NCBI GenBank assembly: GCA_964655245.1
Contig: CAZZLQ010000009.1
Coordinates: 1-47,656, forward strand
Length of the DNA: 47,656 nucleotides
Direction of reading: 5' to 3'
Origin: JBEIHI01 sp964655245
GTDB taxonomy: Bacteria > Bdellovibrionota > UBA2394
In this document: piece by piece, positions 1-6,511 of the stretch
How positions within the stretch are numbered: position 1 is the stretch's first letter
Layout: every line of letters starts with the position of its first letter
The notes under the pieces: model-generated
The model's input: only the letters and a program-made list of their open reading frames with translations
Database searches by the model: none
What the model was told of the DNA's origin: nothing
Program-made: the position numbers and the translations under genes

Positions 1-2
1 AA

Positions 3-1598
3 GATCTTCAAAAGATCGAAGCGGAGATGAAAAAAATCTCTAAAGAGGAGCACAAAATTCGCTATTCCGAAAAATCACGATCTGAGGCCAAGGATTTTCT
101 GAAGTCCAAAGGACAGACCTACAAGATCGAAATGGTCGACTGGATTCCAGATGGCGAAGCGGTTTCTTTCTATGAGCAGGGGGAGTTCATTGATTTATGC
201 GAAGGTCCTCATGTTCGAAGCACTGGCGAAATCAAACACTTTAAATTGCTGAACTTTTCGGGAGCTTATTGGAAGGGTGATCAAAACAATGCCCAGCTTC
301 AGCGAATCTACGGAACCGCGTTTGAGTCCAAAGAACTTTTAGATGCTCATCTCAAAATGCTTGAGGAAGCAGCCAAGCGCGATCACCGCGAAGTTGGCAA
401 GAGACTCGATTTATTTTCTTTTCATGAATGGGCTCCAGGCATTCCCTTCTTTCACCCAAAGGGAACCACCGTTTTCAACTTGATGGCTGACTATATTCGT
501 CAGCTTTATCTTAAATACGGCTATCAAGAAGTCTTAACTCCCCTCATTTACGATCAGAAACTCTATGAGACGAGTGGTCACATTGAGACCTTCAAACAAA
601 ACATGTTTATCATGAAGGATGATGATGATCGCTCCATGTGCCTTAAGCCCATGAATTGCCCGGGCCATTGTTTGTATTACCGAGGAAAGCTTTGGAGCTA
701 CAAAGAGCTCCCAGTAAGGGTCGCCGAGTTTAGTAAACTTCACCGAAATGAACGAAGTGGAGCTTTGCACGGCGTGATGCGCGTTCGAGCCATGTCCCAA
801 GACGATGCTCATATCTTTTGCCGAGAGGATCAGATTGAGGCTGAGACTGAGGGATTCTTTGAGTTTTTGAACGAAGTTTACCGAGCGTTTGGATTTAATG
901 AGTACGAAGTGAAGCTGGCCACACGACCGGATCAAAAGATCGGAAGCGATGAGCTTTGGGATCGTGCCGAGAAGACTCTCGAACATCTGCTCATTAAGAG
1001 AAAGGTCCCGTATAAAATCAGCCCTGGTGAGGGTGCATTCTATGGACCCAAGTATGAATTCCACATCAAAGATGCGATTGGAAGATCATGGCAGCTTGCG
1101 ACACTTCAACTGGATTTTGCTTTGCCCATGAGATTTGAACTTGAGTACGTGGGCGAAGACGGAAAGCGCCATCGCCCCGTGATGCTTCACCGAGCCATCT
1201 TTGGATCCCTTGAGAGATTTTTTGGAGTTTATCTCGAGCACTGCGAGGGATTTTATCCGACTTGGCTTGCACCGACTCAGGTCTACATCGTGCCCGTTCG
1301 TGATTCTCATTTTGCCTTTGCTGATGAAGTGGCTGATGAACTCAAAAAAGTGGGCGTGCGAGTGATCTGCGACAAAGAGGAAGGCAATATGGGAGGCAAA
1401 GTTCGAAAGGCGACTGTTGCACGCGTTCCCTATGTGGCTGTGATTGGAGATCGAGAGGTTGAGGCACGATCGCTGGCTATCAAGACCTCCAAGAATGTGG
1501 ATCTGGGAATGCACAAGAAGGAGGCTTTTATTTCTTCCCTTCTGCAGGAAATTGACTCCCGCTCATTAGAGAACTTCGTCAAAAAGCCAACCACATGA
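3..1598 (+). CDS. thrS: Threonyl-tRNA synthetase, 5' end outside window
   Basis: Charges tRNA-Thr with threonine in the cytosol. The reading frame is already open at base 3, so the gene begins upstream and an ATG at 27 is internal; the N-terminal TGS and part of the editing domain are missing. What remains is the end of the editing domain (FIDLCEGPHV), the class II catalytic core with the zinc-ligand segment MNCPGHC, motif 2 (RNERSGALHG) and motif 3 (RPVMLHRAIFGSLERF), and the C-terminal anticodon-binding domain (APTQVYIVPV onward). It overlaps the next gene by 4 bases (ATGA at 1595), implying translational coupling. Identification is firm; only the 5' end is unknown. Confidence 0.97.
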   Translation, partial: DLQKIEAEMKKISKEEHKIRYSEKSRSEAKDFLKSKGQTYKIEMVDWIPDGEAVSFYEQGEFIDLCEGPHVRSTGEIKHFKLLNFSGAYWKGDQNNAQLQRIYGTAFESKELLDAHLKMLEEAAKRDHREVGKRLDLFSFHEWAPGIPFFHPKGTTVFNLMADYIRQLYLKYGYQEVLTPLIYDQKLYETSGHIETFKQNMFIMKDDDDRSMCLKPMNCPGHCLYYRGKLWSYKELPVRVAEFSKLHRNERSGALHGVMRVRAMSQDDAHIFCREDQIEAETEGFFEFLNEVYRAFGFNEYEVKLATRPDQKIGSDELWDRAEKTLEHLLIKRKVPYKISPGEGAFYGPKYEFHIKDAIGRSWQLATLQLDFALPMRFELEYVGEDGKRHRPVMLHRAIFGSLERFFGVYLEHCEGFYPTWLAPTQVYIVPVRDSHFAFADEVADELKKVGVRVICDKEEGNMGGKVRKATVARVPYVAVIGDREVEARSLAIKTSKNVDLGMHKKEAFISSLLQEIDSRSLENFVKKPTT

Positions 1599-2191
1599 AG
1601 GTTTCAAGGCACCTCGAGCAACTCAATGAGGCGATTCACGGAAGAGTGACCCTAGGCGAGATTGTTCACCGCATGAGACATTCGGGATTTGGGCTGATCA
1701 TCTTGTTTCTGTGCCTGCCCTTTTTACAGCCCCTGCCGATGGCAGGACTCTCAACGGCTTTTGGAGCCGTGATTCTTGTTTTGGGCATTCAACTGATCCT
1801 CAATCGCTCCAGCGTCTGGATACCCGGCTTCATTGCCAATCGGGAGGTGTCGGAAAAAACAGGGCATTTGCTTCTCGATGCTGCCACTAAATTTTTTAAG
1901 TTTATAGAGACCTTTGTTCGACCTCGCTGGGCTTTTGTCGCAGCAAGGGAAAGGCTCATAGGAGTCATGATTGTGGCAGCCGCCATTGTCTTGATGCTCC
2001 CCATTCCTATTCCCCTTTCGAATGTCATCTGTGCGGCCCCCATTGCGCTGATGGCCTTGGCCCTGCTGGAGAAAGATGGGCTTATGGCCGTTCTGGGCTT
2101 TCTAGGATGCGTCTTTTCCTGGGCCTTTCATATTGCCGTTTTTGTGGTTGGGTTTGAGGGCGTTAAAATGCTGTTTGAGCGATTTTTTTAG
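1595..2191 (+). CDS. ExoD-family integral membrane protein
   Basis: A 198-residue inner-membrane protein with a short soluble N-terminus (GRVTLGEIVHRMRHSGFG) followed by about four to five hydrophobic segments, including a proline-rich one (LMLPIPIPLSNVICAAP). This layout matches the ExoD family, named after a rhizobial protein involved in exopolysaccharide production, whose biochemical role is unclear. Full length for the family. Start ATG overlaps the stop of thrS by four bases, so it is translated from the same message. No polysaccharide genes are nearby, so no pathway can be assigned. Confidence 0.85.
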   Translation: MKVSRHLEQLNEAIHGRVTLGEIVHRMRHSGFGLIILFLCLPFLQPLPMAGLSTAFGAVILVLGIQLILNRSSVWIPGFIANREVSEKTGHLLLDAATKFFKFIETFVRPRWAFVAARERLIGVMIVAAAIVLMLPIPIPLSNVICAAPIALMALALLEKDGLMAVLGFLGCVFSWAFHIAVFVVGFEGVKMLFERFF

Positions 2192-2255
2192 TACTTTTTC
2201 AAGCTCCGCTTTGCACTGGCCTAGATCAAGCTACTGAGCTAAAGGCCTGGCCCAT

Positions 2256-3326
2256 ATGAACACGACTCTCTTCTTGATCGCTCTTCATGCCTTGATGGCA
2301 AGCCCCCTGATGGCCCAGGAATCATTCACGCCCCGGAGCCTCCAGATGAACGAGCTGCTTGCTGATTCCCAAGTGACCCCCAAACAAGAGATGGGAGACC
2401 TTCGGCAAATGCTTCTCAATGGGATTTATCTGAGAAGCCCGATCGGCAGATTTGAGCGCAAAGAGTTCTCTCCCGGCATCAAAGATTTCCGAAGCGATGC
2501 TCGCTGTCGATTGGAAGATCTTTCGACTTTGTTCATGCTCCAGCAGCCCCCCATGAGGCTGACAATCCCGGAACTCAATGACGTTGTCGTGGATCAAGTT
2601 CAGCATGAAAGAACCAAAGATCTGCAGCTTTCGATTCGCTACTTCGAAAGCCAACTTGTGTTTGAGTTAGGGAAACAATTGGGATTTTTTGCTCGGCAAA
2701 ACAACTCTTCAACGCGGGATCGAGAAATCTGTATAACAAGTGCCAACTTTGGAGCTCCAAACGCATTCTCCATTGGATTTGGCTTTATGGCTTTCGATCC
2801 TCAACTCTTCTTCCAGATTGCTCGAGCGGAAAGAGCCAACTCTTGGTCGATGCGCATGATTCTTGCTCATGAGCTCGCTCATCAGTTTCAGACCTGGCAT
2901 CAAAGTCCCACGATGGGCAAAACAAAAAAAGATCCCAAGACCGGGGTCGACGTTCTTTATGTTCGAGATCAGGAACTTGAAGCTGACTGTGTCGCCTCTG
3001 TGATCTTGGCTCAGCAACGCGAGGTCCAAGGAGTCGTTAAGCCAGAGGAAGATCTGCCTGAAAACTTTCAAGCTGCTCTTTATGATGCTGTGATTTCGAT
3101 TGGTGATTTTGAGTTTGGACTTTTGTCTTCTCATCATGGAACGGCTTATGAGAGAGCTCTCATGACGAAAGCTGGCTTGCGGATCTATGAAGACCTCAAA
3201 GTTCGAAAGGATCTCAGATCTGAAACGGTTTTAAAGGCATGCCAAGGCACGATTGATGACCTCAATCGACTTTATGGCGATGAACTGTGGCCGATTGGAA
3301 GCCCGCTTCCAGAACAAAGGAAGTGA
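2256..3326 (+). CDS. Secreted zinc metallopeptidase (HELAH)
   Basis: A 356-residue protein with a cleavable-looking signal peptide (about residues 1-20, ending PLMA-QE). The C-terminal half carries the zincin motif HELAH (205-209, H205/H209 ligands, E206 catalytic) and, about 30 residues on, QELEADCVA (239-247), which supplies the likely third ligand. The HELxH...ELxADC spacing resembles the PF04228 'neutral zinc metallopeptidase' family (YpfJ-like). The N-terminal 150 residues are not recognisable. It should act in the periplasm or outside the cell. It stands alone 64 bases after the ExoD gene and 71 bases before ssrA. Function as a peptidase is inferred from motifs; the substrate is unknown. 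Confidence 0.75.
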   Translation: MNTTLFLIALHALMASPLMAQESFTPRSLQMNELLADSQVTPKQEMGDLRQMLLNGIYLRSPIGRFERKEFSPGIKDFRSDARCRLEDLSTLFMLQQPPMRLTIPELNDVVVDQVQHERTKDLQLSIRYFESQLVFELGKQLGFFARQNNSSTRDREICITSANFGAPNAFSIGFGFMAFDPQLFFQIARAERANSWSMRMILAHELAHQFQTWHQSPTMGKTKKDPKTGVDVLYVRDQELEADCVASVILAQQREVQGVVKPEEDLPENFQAALYDAVISIGDFEFGLLSSHHGTAYERALMTKAGLRIYEDLKVRKDLRSETVLKACQGTIDDLNRLYGDELWPIGSPLPEQRK

Positions 3327-3350
3327 GCACCTTCGGCGAGTCTTTGTGAC

Positions 3351-3378
3351 TTGACCCTGGTCAATCAGCACTTATCTT
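3351..3378 (+). promoter_or_regulatory. Probable ssrA promoter with palindromic -35
   Basis: TTGACC (3351-3356) and TATCTT (3373-3378) are 16 bases apart, 20 bases before the mature tmRNA 5' end, allowing a short RNase P-removed leader. The -35 box is the left arm of a perfect palindrome, TTGACC-CT-GGTCAA (3351-3364). Confidence 0.5.
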
Positions 3379-3397
3379 GTCAGAGTTAGTAAATAGA

Positions 3398-3747
3398 GGG
3401 GGCGCTCCGGTTTCGACGGATGTACGGAGGCTTGCTCTGCGTGTCGAGGCGTCAGTGATCTCGTAACCTCATTGGCAAACACATAAATGGCGAAGAAAAT
3501 TTCGCTTTGGCTGCCTAAGTTGTAGCTCGTCGATCAGGCTCCACACCTGCTAAAGTCTGACGGCGTCAAAAAAGCAGGTATGCTCTCTCAGAGCGTCTCA
3601 GTGTGAGATGAGCATTATGATCTGAGACTCGGTTCGTCGTTATCCCGTTCTCAGGAGCTCGGCGATCTTAAATCAAATTGAGAGCTACACACGTAGTGTG
3701 GGTAAGTTGAAGGCATTCGGACGTGGGTTCGACTCCCACCGCCTCCA
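3398..3747 (+). ncRNA. ssrA: tmRNA (ssrA)
   Basis: Transfer-messenger RNA that rescues stalled ribosomes and tags the nascent chain. The 5' strand GGGGGCG (3398-3404) pairs with CGCCTCC (3740-3746) to form the acceptor stem, with a G3-U70 wobble (the alanine identity element) and A73 at 3747. The hallmark CCGGTTTCGACGG follows the 5' end, and the T arm is GTGGG-TTCGACT-CCCAC. The tag reading frame runs from GGC (3474) to TAA (3516-3518) and encodes GKHINGEENFALAA, ending in the canonical ALAA degron. No CCA is encoded directly after A73 (TTT follows), but a second copy of the tail with CCA lies about 76 bases downstream. About 350 nt, normal for a one-piece tmRNA. Confidence 0.95.
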
Positions 3748-3785
3748 TTTGTGAATCCGGTAGGTTCACCATCATGTGGATCGCA

Positions 3786-3826
3786 AAACAGTGGGTTACC
3801 ACTGTTTAGTCCCACCGCCTCCACCA
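3786..3826 (+). repeat. Displaced duplicate of the ssrA 3' tail
   Basis: TCCCACCGCCTCCA occurs at 3734-3747 (inside ssrA) and exactly again at 3810-3823; the second copy continues into CCA (3824-3826). It is preceded by GTGGGTT (3791-3797), the 5' half of the same T arm, but the T loop is enlarged. A perfect 9-bp hairpin AAACAGTGG-GTTA-CCACTGTTT (3786-3807) overlaps it. The pattern resembles an attachment-site duplication at a tmRNA gene with nearly everything between the repeats lost. Confidence 0.7.
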
Positions 3827-3827
3827 T

Positions 3828-4727
3828 TTACCGAAGATTTCGGTACTGAATCGTCAAACCAACTGAGCGACTTAACATAGTATTGTTACTGGGGCCCAAA
3901 AGACTTTGATCCGTTAAAAAAGCCGACAAAGACACTTCACTACCAATCATCCAGTTAGCTTCAATGGTCGCATCCCACACAAGCCGATCAACTCCAACTG
4001 ATGTTTCCCCGTACAGTTCACTCTCGCCGCCCTGTCGCCAGGCAGGACCCCCTCGAGTACCCACTCGAAAACTGCCCGCCCCGGGACTCCATCCAAACCC
4101 CAACTGCCCGGTGGCTTGAAACCCTGGTGCCACAGAAATCTCGCGCGGCTCTCTGAAGTGACGGGGAAAGGAATATTGAAGTTGGCCCAAGAAAGACGCG
4201 TCCAAAACCTTCCACGTTTTTACAGCCACAAATCCCAAACCAGAGCTCCAAAACCCCTGACTAAATGAATCGACAGCTCCCGCCTCCGTTGAATTGAAGG
4301 TGCTCTTTCCCGTAGGAACTGTAAGATGTGCAAAAACAAACCCCTTGGGCCGCCAAACGGAGTACGTCCAAAGAGGCATGATTTCATATCCCACATGCGC
4401 TCGCACATCACCCCATCCAGCACCGGAGTTAACCACGGACGCGCGATCCAAAACTCGATATCCAGAGGAAATCGAAGCTCCTGTCTGCCATCGATCACTC
4501 AAAAGAAATCCTGTTGAGAAGTTCACAAGATAGGAATCTTCAACATCTGAGTCCGAGCGAAAGGTCCTGTGTCCATCGGATGAGACATCCCCCACAACAG
4601 TATTGTAGGACCCACTCATCCCCAGTTGAAGCTTTTCATTTCCCAAAATCAGACCTGGAAGATTTCCGCCCCCACCGCAGCAAGGGGCAGCGATCAAAAA
4701 CAAAGCTTTAATCAACAAGATACTCAT
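3828..4727 (-). CDS. Outer-membrane beta-barrel with N-terminal CCGGGG motif
   Basis: About 299 residues from ATG at 4727; an upstream in-frame start at 4772 would place 15 hydrophobic residues before a good signal peptide, so the internal ATG is preferred. The signal sequence (MSILLIKALFLIAAP) is followed by CCGGGGNLPGLILG and then alternating amphipathic strands with many aromatic residues, ending ...LTIQYRNLR, typical of an outer-membrane barrel. The Cys-Cys-Gly4 stretch does not form a proper lipobox because Pro precedes Cys. It overlaps the end of the YtkA/FixH-like gene by 20 bases, so the two are co-translated. Cargo unknown; the redoxin and FixH-like neighbours suggest a redox or metal link, which is inference. 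Confidence 0.6.
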   Translation of the reverse strand: MSILLIKALFLIAAPCCGGGGNLPGLILGNEKLQLGMSGSYNTVVGDVSSDGHRTFRSDSDVEDSYLVNFSTGFLLSDRWQTGASISSGYRVLDRASVVNSGAGWGDVRAHVGYEIMPLWTYSVWRPKGFVFAHLTVPTGKSTFNSTEAGAVDSFSQGFWSSGLGFVAVKTWKVLDASFLGQLQYSFPRHFREPREISVAPGFQATGQLGFGWSPGAGSFRVGTRGGPAWRQGGESELYGETSVGVDRLVWDATIEANWMIGSEVSLSAFLTDQSLLGPSNNTMLSRSVGLTIQYRNLR

Positions 4728-5144
4728 CACGAACCCAAACAAAGCGAGACTGATCCAGCAAAGCCCCGTCACGCTTCAACTGAAAGAAGAAGTTCCAATT
4801 CCCACCCAAACAAGATATCCGGATATCTTTGACCCGACAGATGCCTCGATTTTTATCATCACATGTCACGGAGGGTTGAGAGGCCAAGGGGTGATTATTC
4901 ATGGCTGGCATTGCTGAATCAAAATGGAGCTCAAAATCGAGACTCACCCGCTCCCGAGTCTGTAGCGACCAGAAGTCGAGCTGAACCTCCAAAGGTTGCT
5001 CGCTAGAGCTGCTCCACTGAGGCCCCACCAACCACGTCATCTGAGCGCACAGTCCAACCTGCTTGAACTCAAGATCGCATCTTAGTCCCTCGGATCTCTC
5101 CCTTTGAAAAGACTCAACTCGATCAGGTGAATCTATCTGATCCC
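4708..5144 (-). CDS. YtkA/FixH-like periplasmic protein, 5' end in gap
   Basis: The frame is open from the assembly gap at 5144 to the stop at 4708 (about 145 residues visible); a Met at 5040 is probably internal. The segment KQVGLCAQMTWLVGP followed by a strand-rich region with DSAMPAMNNHPLASQP and later GNWNFFFQLKRDG resembles the YtkA/FixH-like immunoglobulin-type fold, in which a Met-rich 'MPSMGH' loop is followed by a 'G-W-x-x-x-x-x-L' strand. Four further Cys or Met residues could bind metal. Family members occur with cytochrome oxidase and copper-handling genes. It sits between a redoxin and a barrel protein in one minus-strand unit. The call rests on pattern resemblance only. Confidence 0.45.
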
Positions 5145-5244
5145 NNNNNNNNNNNNNNNNNNNNNNNNNNNNNNNNNNNNNNNNNNNNNNNNNNNNNNNN
5201 NNNNNNNNNNNNNNNNNNNNNNNNNNNNNNNNNNNNNNNNNNNN
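5145..5244. other. Assembly gap (100 N)
   Basis: Exactly 100 N, a typical scaffold placeholder. It removes the C-terminal half of the redoxin gene and the start of the YtkA/FixH-like gene. Roughly 230 bases or more would be needed to complete both, so the true gap is probably longer than 100. Confidence 0.99.
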
Positions 5245-5549
5245 CGAGCACCGGCAACAAGATCACGCGAAGCTGAATACACACCCAAAAACTTGAACCC
5301 CAATTTTGAATATCGCTGAGAAAGAGCCTTAAGATGAGATTCATGACTTAATGAGCAGGGGCAATTTGGCGAAAGGAACACAAGGACAAGTCCGAGGTTT
5401 GCGCTGTCGGAACTCATCCGAAAAGATTTTTCGCTCAAAAGACCCCGCCCACTGACGACCGTGGCGCCAGAAAGCCTGGAAGCCCCGGAACCGATACAAA
5501 ATACCGCAAGCAAAAGGCAGCGAGCTAGAATAGTCCGAGTGCGAAACAT
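5245..5549 (-). CDS. Exported redoxin-like protein, 3' end in gap
   Basis: About 101 residues are visible. An N-terminal signal peptide (RTILARCLLLAVFCIGSGA) is followed by a thioredoxin-fold start: LGLVLVFLSPNCPCSLSHES, then HLKALSQRYSKLGFKFLGVYSA, which matches beta1-CxxC-region-alpha1-beta2 of AhpC/TSA/TlpA-like redoxins. The active-site segment is NCPCS, where most relatives of this type have CPxS or CPxC. It probably acts as a periplasmic thiol oxidoreductase or peroxidase. No Shine-Dalgarno is visible: a terminator-like hairpin with a T tract ends three bases before the ATG, so expression may be leaderless or by read-through. Fold call good, exact activity unknown. Confidence 0.65.
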
Positions 5550-5551
5550 TC

Positions 5552-5579
5552 GAAAAAAATGCGCCTAGCAGGCCATTTT
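5552..5579 (-). terminator. Rho-independent terminator after FlgG-like gene
   Basis: On the minus strand AAAATGGCC-TGCTA-GGCGCATTTT forms a stem with one bulged base, followed by a run of seven T. It would end the transcript of the FlgG-like gene immediately before the redoxin ATG. Confidence 0.55.
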
Positions 5580-5598
5580 GGCAAGAGCGAAGCGGTGG

Positions 5599-6054
5599 CT
5601 ATCTGAGATCAAGCCAACTCGATCTCATCGGCTGGTCCGCCGAGGCCTCATCAGCAGGGCCGGACGCTTCAGTCTGCTCGTAAAGACCCGCACCAATGGG
5701 CTTAAGGCCTGGCGGATTGTCGAAGAAATAAAGTTTTAACTGACCTTCTTTCTCAGTCTCACGAGTGATGGGATCCACAGAGCTCACAAGTCCATCTGAG
5801 TGAATGCCACGCCAAATATTCTCGCGAATGCTTTGAATTCCTGGCATCACGATCAGACCATCTTCATTGGTTAAGACGCCATCAGAGTTTCGAGTGGCGA
5901 ACAAGTTTCGCGTATAAACAATTTCACCATTAGTCATTTTGAGGCCCAAATAACCTCGACCCTTTACAGATACTTGCTGGTTCCAACGAGGTGCCGCATC
6001 CTCGACGGGCGCTTGAGCAATAGACGACAACGCCAGAAAAATCAGACTCACCAT
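5599..6054 (-). CDS. Exported FlgG core-domain-like protein
   Basis: About 151 residues from ATG at 6054, chosen for the GGGGGAG ribosome site 6 bases upstream and because the signal peptide (MVSLIFLALSSIAQA) starts there; an ATG at 6069 is also possible. The mature part matches the central domain of the flagellar distal rod protein FlgG in order: GRGYLGLKMTNGEIVYTRN, SDGVLTNEDGLIVMPG, the linker HSDGLVSS, then LKLYFFDNPPGLKPIG and LYEQTEASGPA. Real FlgG (about 260 residues) has N- and C-terminal rod helices; both are absent, and a Sec signal replaces the N-terminal one. No flagellar genes are nearby. It cannot assemble as a normal rod subunit, so a re-used function is likely. Confidence 0.65.
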   Translation of the reverse strand: MVSLIFLALSSIAQAPVEDAAPRWNQQVSVKGRGYLGLKMTNGEIVYTRNLFATRNSDGVLTNEDGLIVMPGIQSIRENIWRGIHSDGLVSSVDPITRETEKEGQLKLYFFDNPPGLKPIGAGLYEQTEASGPADEASADQPMRSSWLDLR

Positions 6055-6130
6055 TGATGTCTCCCCCATATCAGGCTCCGATTAGGACTTAAGATTGTCA
6101 AATCAACTTTAATGCCGCAGCGCGTTCGCT

Positions 6131-6136
6131 TATAAT
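6131..6136 (+). promoter_or_regulatory. Perfect -10 box, possibly leaderless start
   Basis: TATAAT ends seven bases before the ATG of the DUF4870 gene (6143), so transcription would begin at or very near the start codon. No ribosome binding site is present. The -35 region (around 6108) is weak. Confidence 0.45.
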
Positions 6137-6142
6137 CAGCAA

Positions 6143-6511
6143 ATGCAAGACTTTAGCGCAGCACCTACACCTGCTAATCCCGAGGAAAAGAAATGGGCCG
6201 TGATCCTTCACATCTCACCCGTGGCCGGGTATCTGATTCCCCTCGCTGGATTCGTAGTGCCCCTGGTCATCTGGCTACTCAAGCGAACTGACTCGCAATA
6301 TCTCGATCATCAGGGCAAAGAGGTTCTGAACTTTCTGATTTCCTTCACGCTTTACTTCATCATCTGCTTGCCGCTCATGCTTGTGCTGATTGGCATTCCG
6401 ATGATTGCCTTAGTGGGTCTGGCGGCTGTCGCTCTCACGGTGATTGCTGCTGTCAAAACGAGTGAGGGAAAAGACTATCGCTATCCCTTTATCTTTAGAC
6501 TGATCCGCTAA
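6143..6511 (+). CDS. DUF4870 (Tic20-like) membrane protein
   Basis: A 122-residue protein with three hydrophobic segments. It shows the family hallmarks: a cytosolic start, HISPVAGYLIPLAGFVVPLVIWLLKR, then YLDHQGKEVLNFLISF with the conserved 'D-x-x-G-K-E-x-x-N-F' signature, and the C-terminal YPFIFRLI. The family is widespread and its function is unknown. A TATAAT box sits so close to the ATG that the mRNA may be leaderless. The 3' end overlaps trmFO tail-to-tail by 17 bases. Confidence 0.9.
   Translation: MQDFSAAPTPANPEEKKWAVILHISPVAGYLIPLAGFVVPLVIWLLKRTDSQYLDHQGKEVLNFLISFTLYFIICLPLMLVLIGIPMIALVGLAAVALTVIAAVKTSEGKDYRYPFIFRLIR

Noticed and set aside
534..1514. Minus-strand open frames opposite thrS
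   Set aside because: They are shadows of the well-supported thrS frame; no signal, domain or ribosome site supports them.
3748..3785. Search for an integrase or mobile gene between the ssrA tails
   Set aside because: The interval is too short and has no reading frame, so no mobile element is called.
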